A stretch of DNA of 64,000 nucleotides, taken from assembly GCA_044868105.1 (NCBI GenBank), contig JBIOWC010000196.1, forward strand, positions 1-64,000, written 5' to 3'. The position numbers and the translations under genes are program-made. The notes under the pieces are model-generated. The model ran no database searches and had not been told where the DNA came from. It saw only the letters and a list, made by a program, of their open reading frames with translations. Shown here one piece after another: positions 63,960-64,000 of the stretch. The first letter of the stretch is position 1, and the number at the start of each line of letters is the position of its first letter. Source of the stretch: JBFMDH01 sp044868105 (lineage in GTDB: Bacteria > Acidobacteriota > Blastocatellia > UBA7656).

Positions 63960-64000
63960 GGCGGACAACCAGGTCGGCGACAGTATAGTTGATTTTGTTA

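Noticed and set aside
1..64000. tRNA, rRNA, prophage, integrative element or transposase
   Set aside because: I scanned both strands by eye for T-loop-like motifs and for the usual protein families and found none; short or unusual RNAs could be missed.

Overview
The window looks like a chromosomal segment of an Acidobacteriota-type bacterium, probably of the Blastocatellia side. This is inferred from two very large Oar-like TonB-dependent receptors that carry an N-terminal carboxypeptidase-regulatory-like domain and have no SusD partner, from several Tat-exported sugar enzymes, and from the mix of families. I see no rRNA, tRNA, CRISPR array, transposase, integrase or phage gene.

Left part (1-26 kb), mixed housekeeping and accessory genes. 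It opens with a WD40-caspase protein cut by the window edge and apparently frameshifted. A repeat-rich non-coding stretch and a membrane glycosyltransferase follow. Next, on the minus strand, is a tight four-gene operon: Rieske oxygenase, acyltransferase-like protein, short-chain dehydrogenase and ferritin-like diiron protein. It resembles a small oxidative biosynthetic pathway that I cannot name. Then come an AlbA_2 protein, a ComEA-like protein, an FmdB zinc ribbon, asparaginase II, a class V aminotransferase, an SPL-type radical SAM protein, an AraC regulator, a class C beta-lactamase-like hydrolase with TPRs, a 1-Cys peroxiredoxin behind a possible attenuator, a YkgJ-like protein, a large M48 membrane protease, a zinc-ribbon membrane protein, KptA, an orphan MacB/FtsX-type permease and a secreted protein with kinase-like motifs.

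Right part (27.6-63.7 kb), one long minus-strand carbohydrate locus. In transcription order: TonB receptor 1, GH29 fucosidase, alginate-lyase-fold enzyme, GH97, ApbE, Tat-exported Gfo/Idh/MocA oxidoreductase, GH95, DapA-family lyase, TonB receptor 2, SMP-30 lactonase, Nramp-like transporter, zinc alcohol dehydrogenase, short-chain dehydrogenase, KdgD-like dehydratase, MFS sugar-acid transporter, IlvD/Edd dehydratase, a second alginate-lyase-fold enzyme, sugar-binding protein, a SUKH-like gene, the ABC ATPase and permease, an FAH-family hydrolase and a LarA-family racemase. The layout fits uptake and cleavage of a fucosylated, uronate-containing glycan, followed by a non-phosphorylating oxidative route (dehydrogenase, lactonase, dehydratase, then hydrolysis or dehydration) to pyruvate, lactate or 2-oxoglutarate-level products. 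No transcription factor lies inside the locus.

The non-coding DNA is rich in structure. Two copies of a TAGGA-armed hairpin element supply the stop codons of the genes before them. There is a nested inverted repeat of GCCCTGAAAGGGC mini-hairpins, a 26-bp perfect inverted repeat, tandem repeats and several clear terminators.
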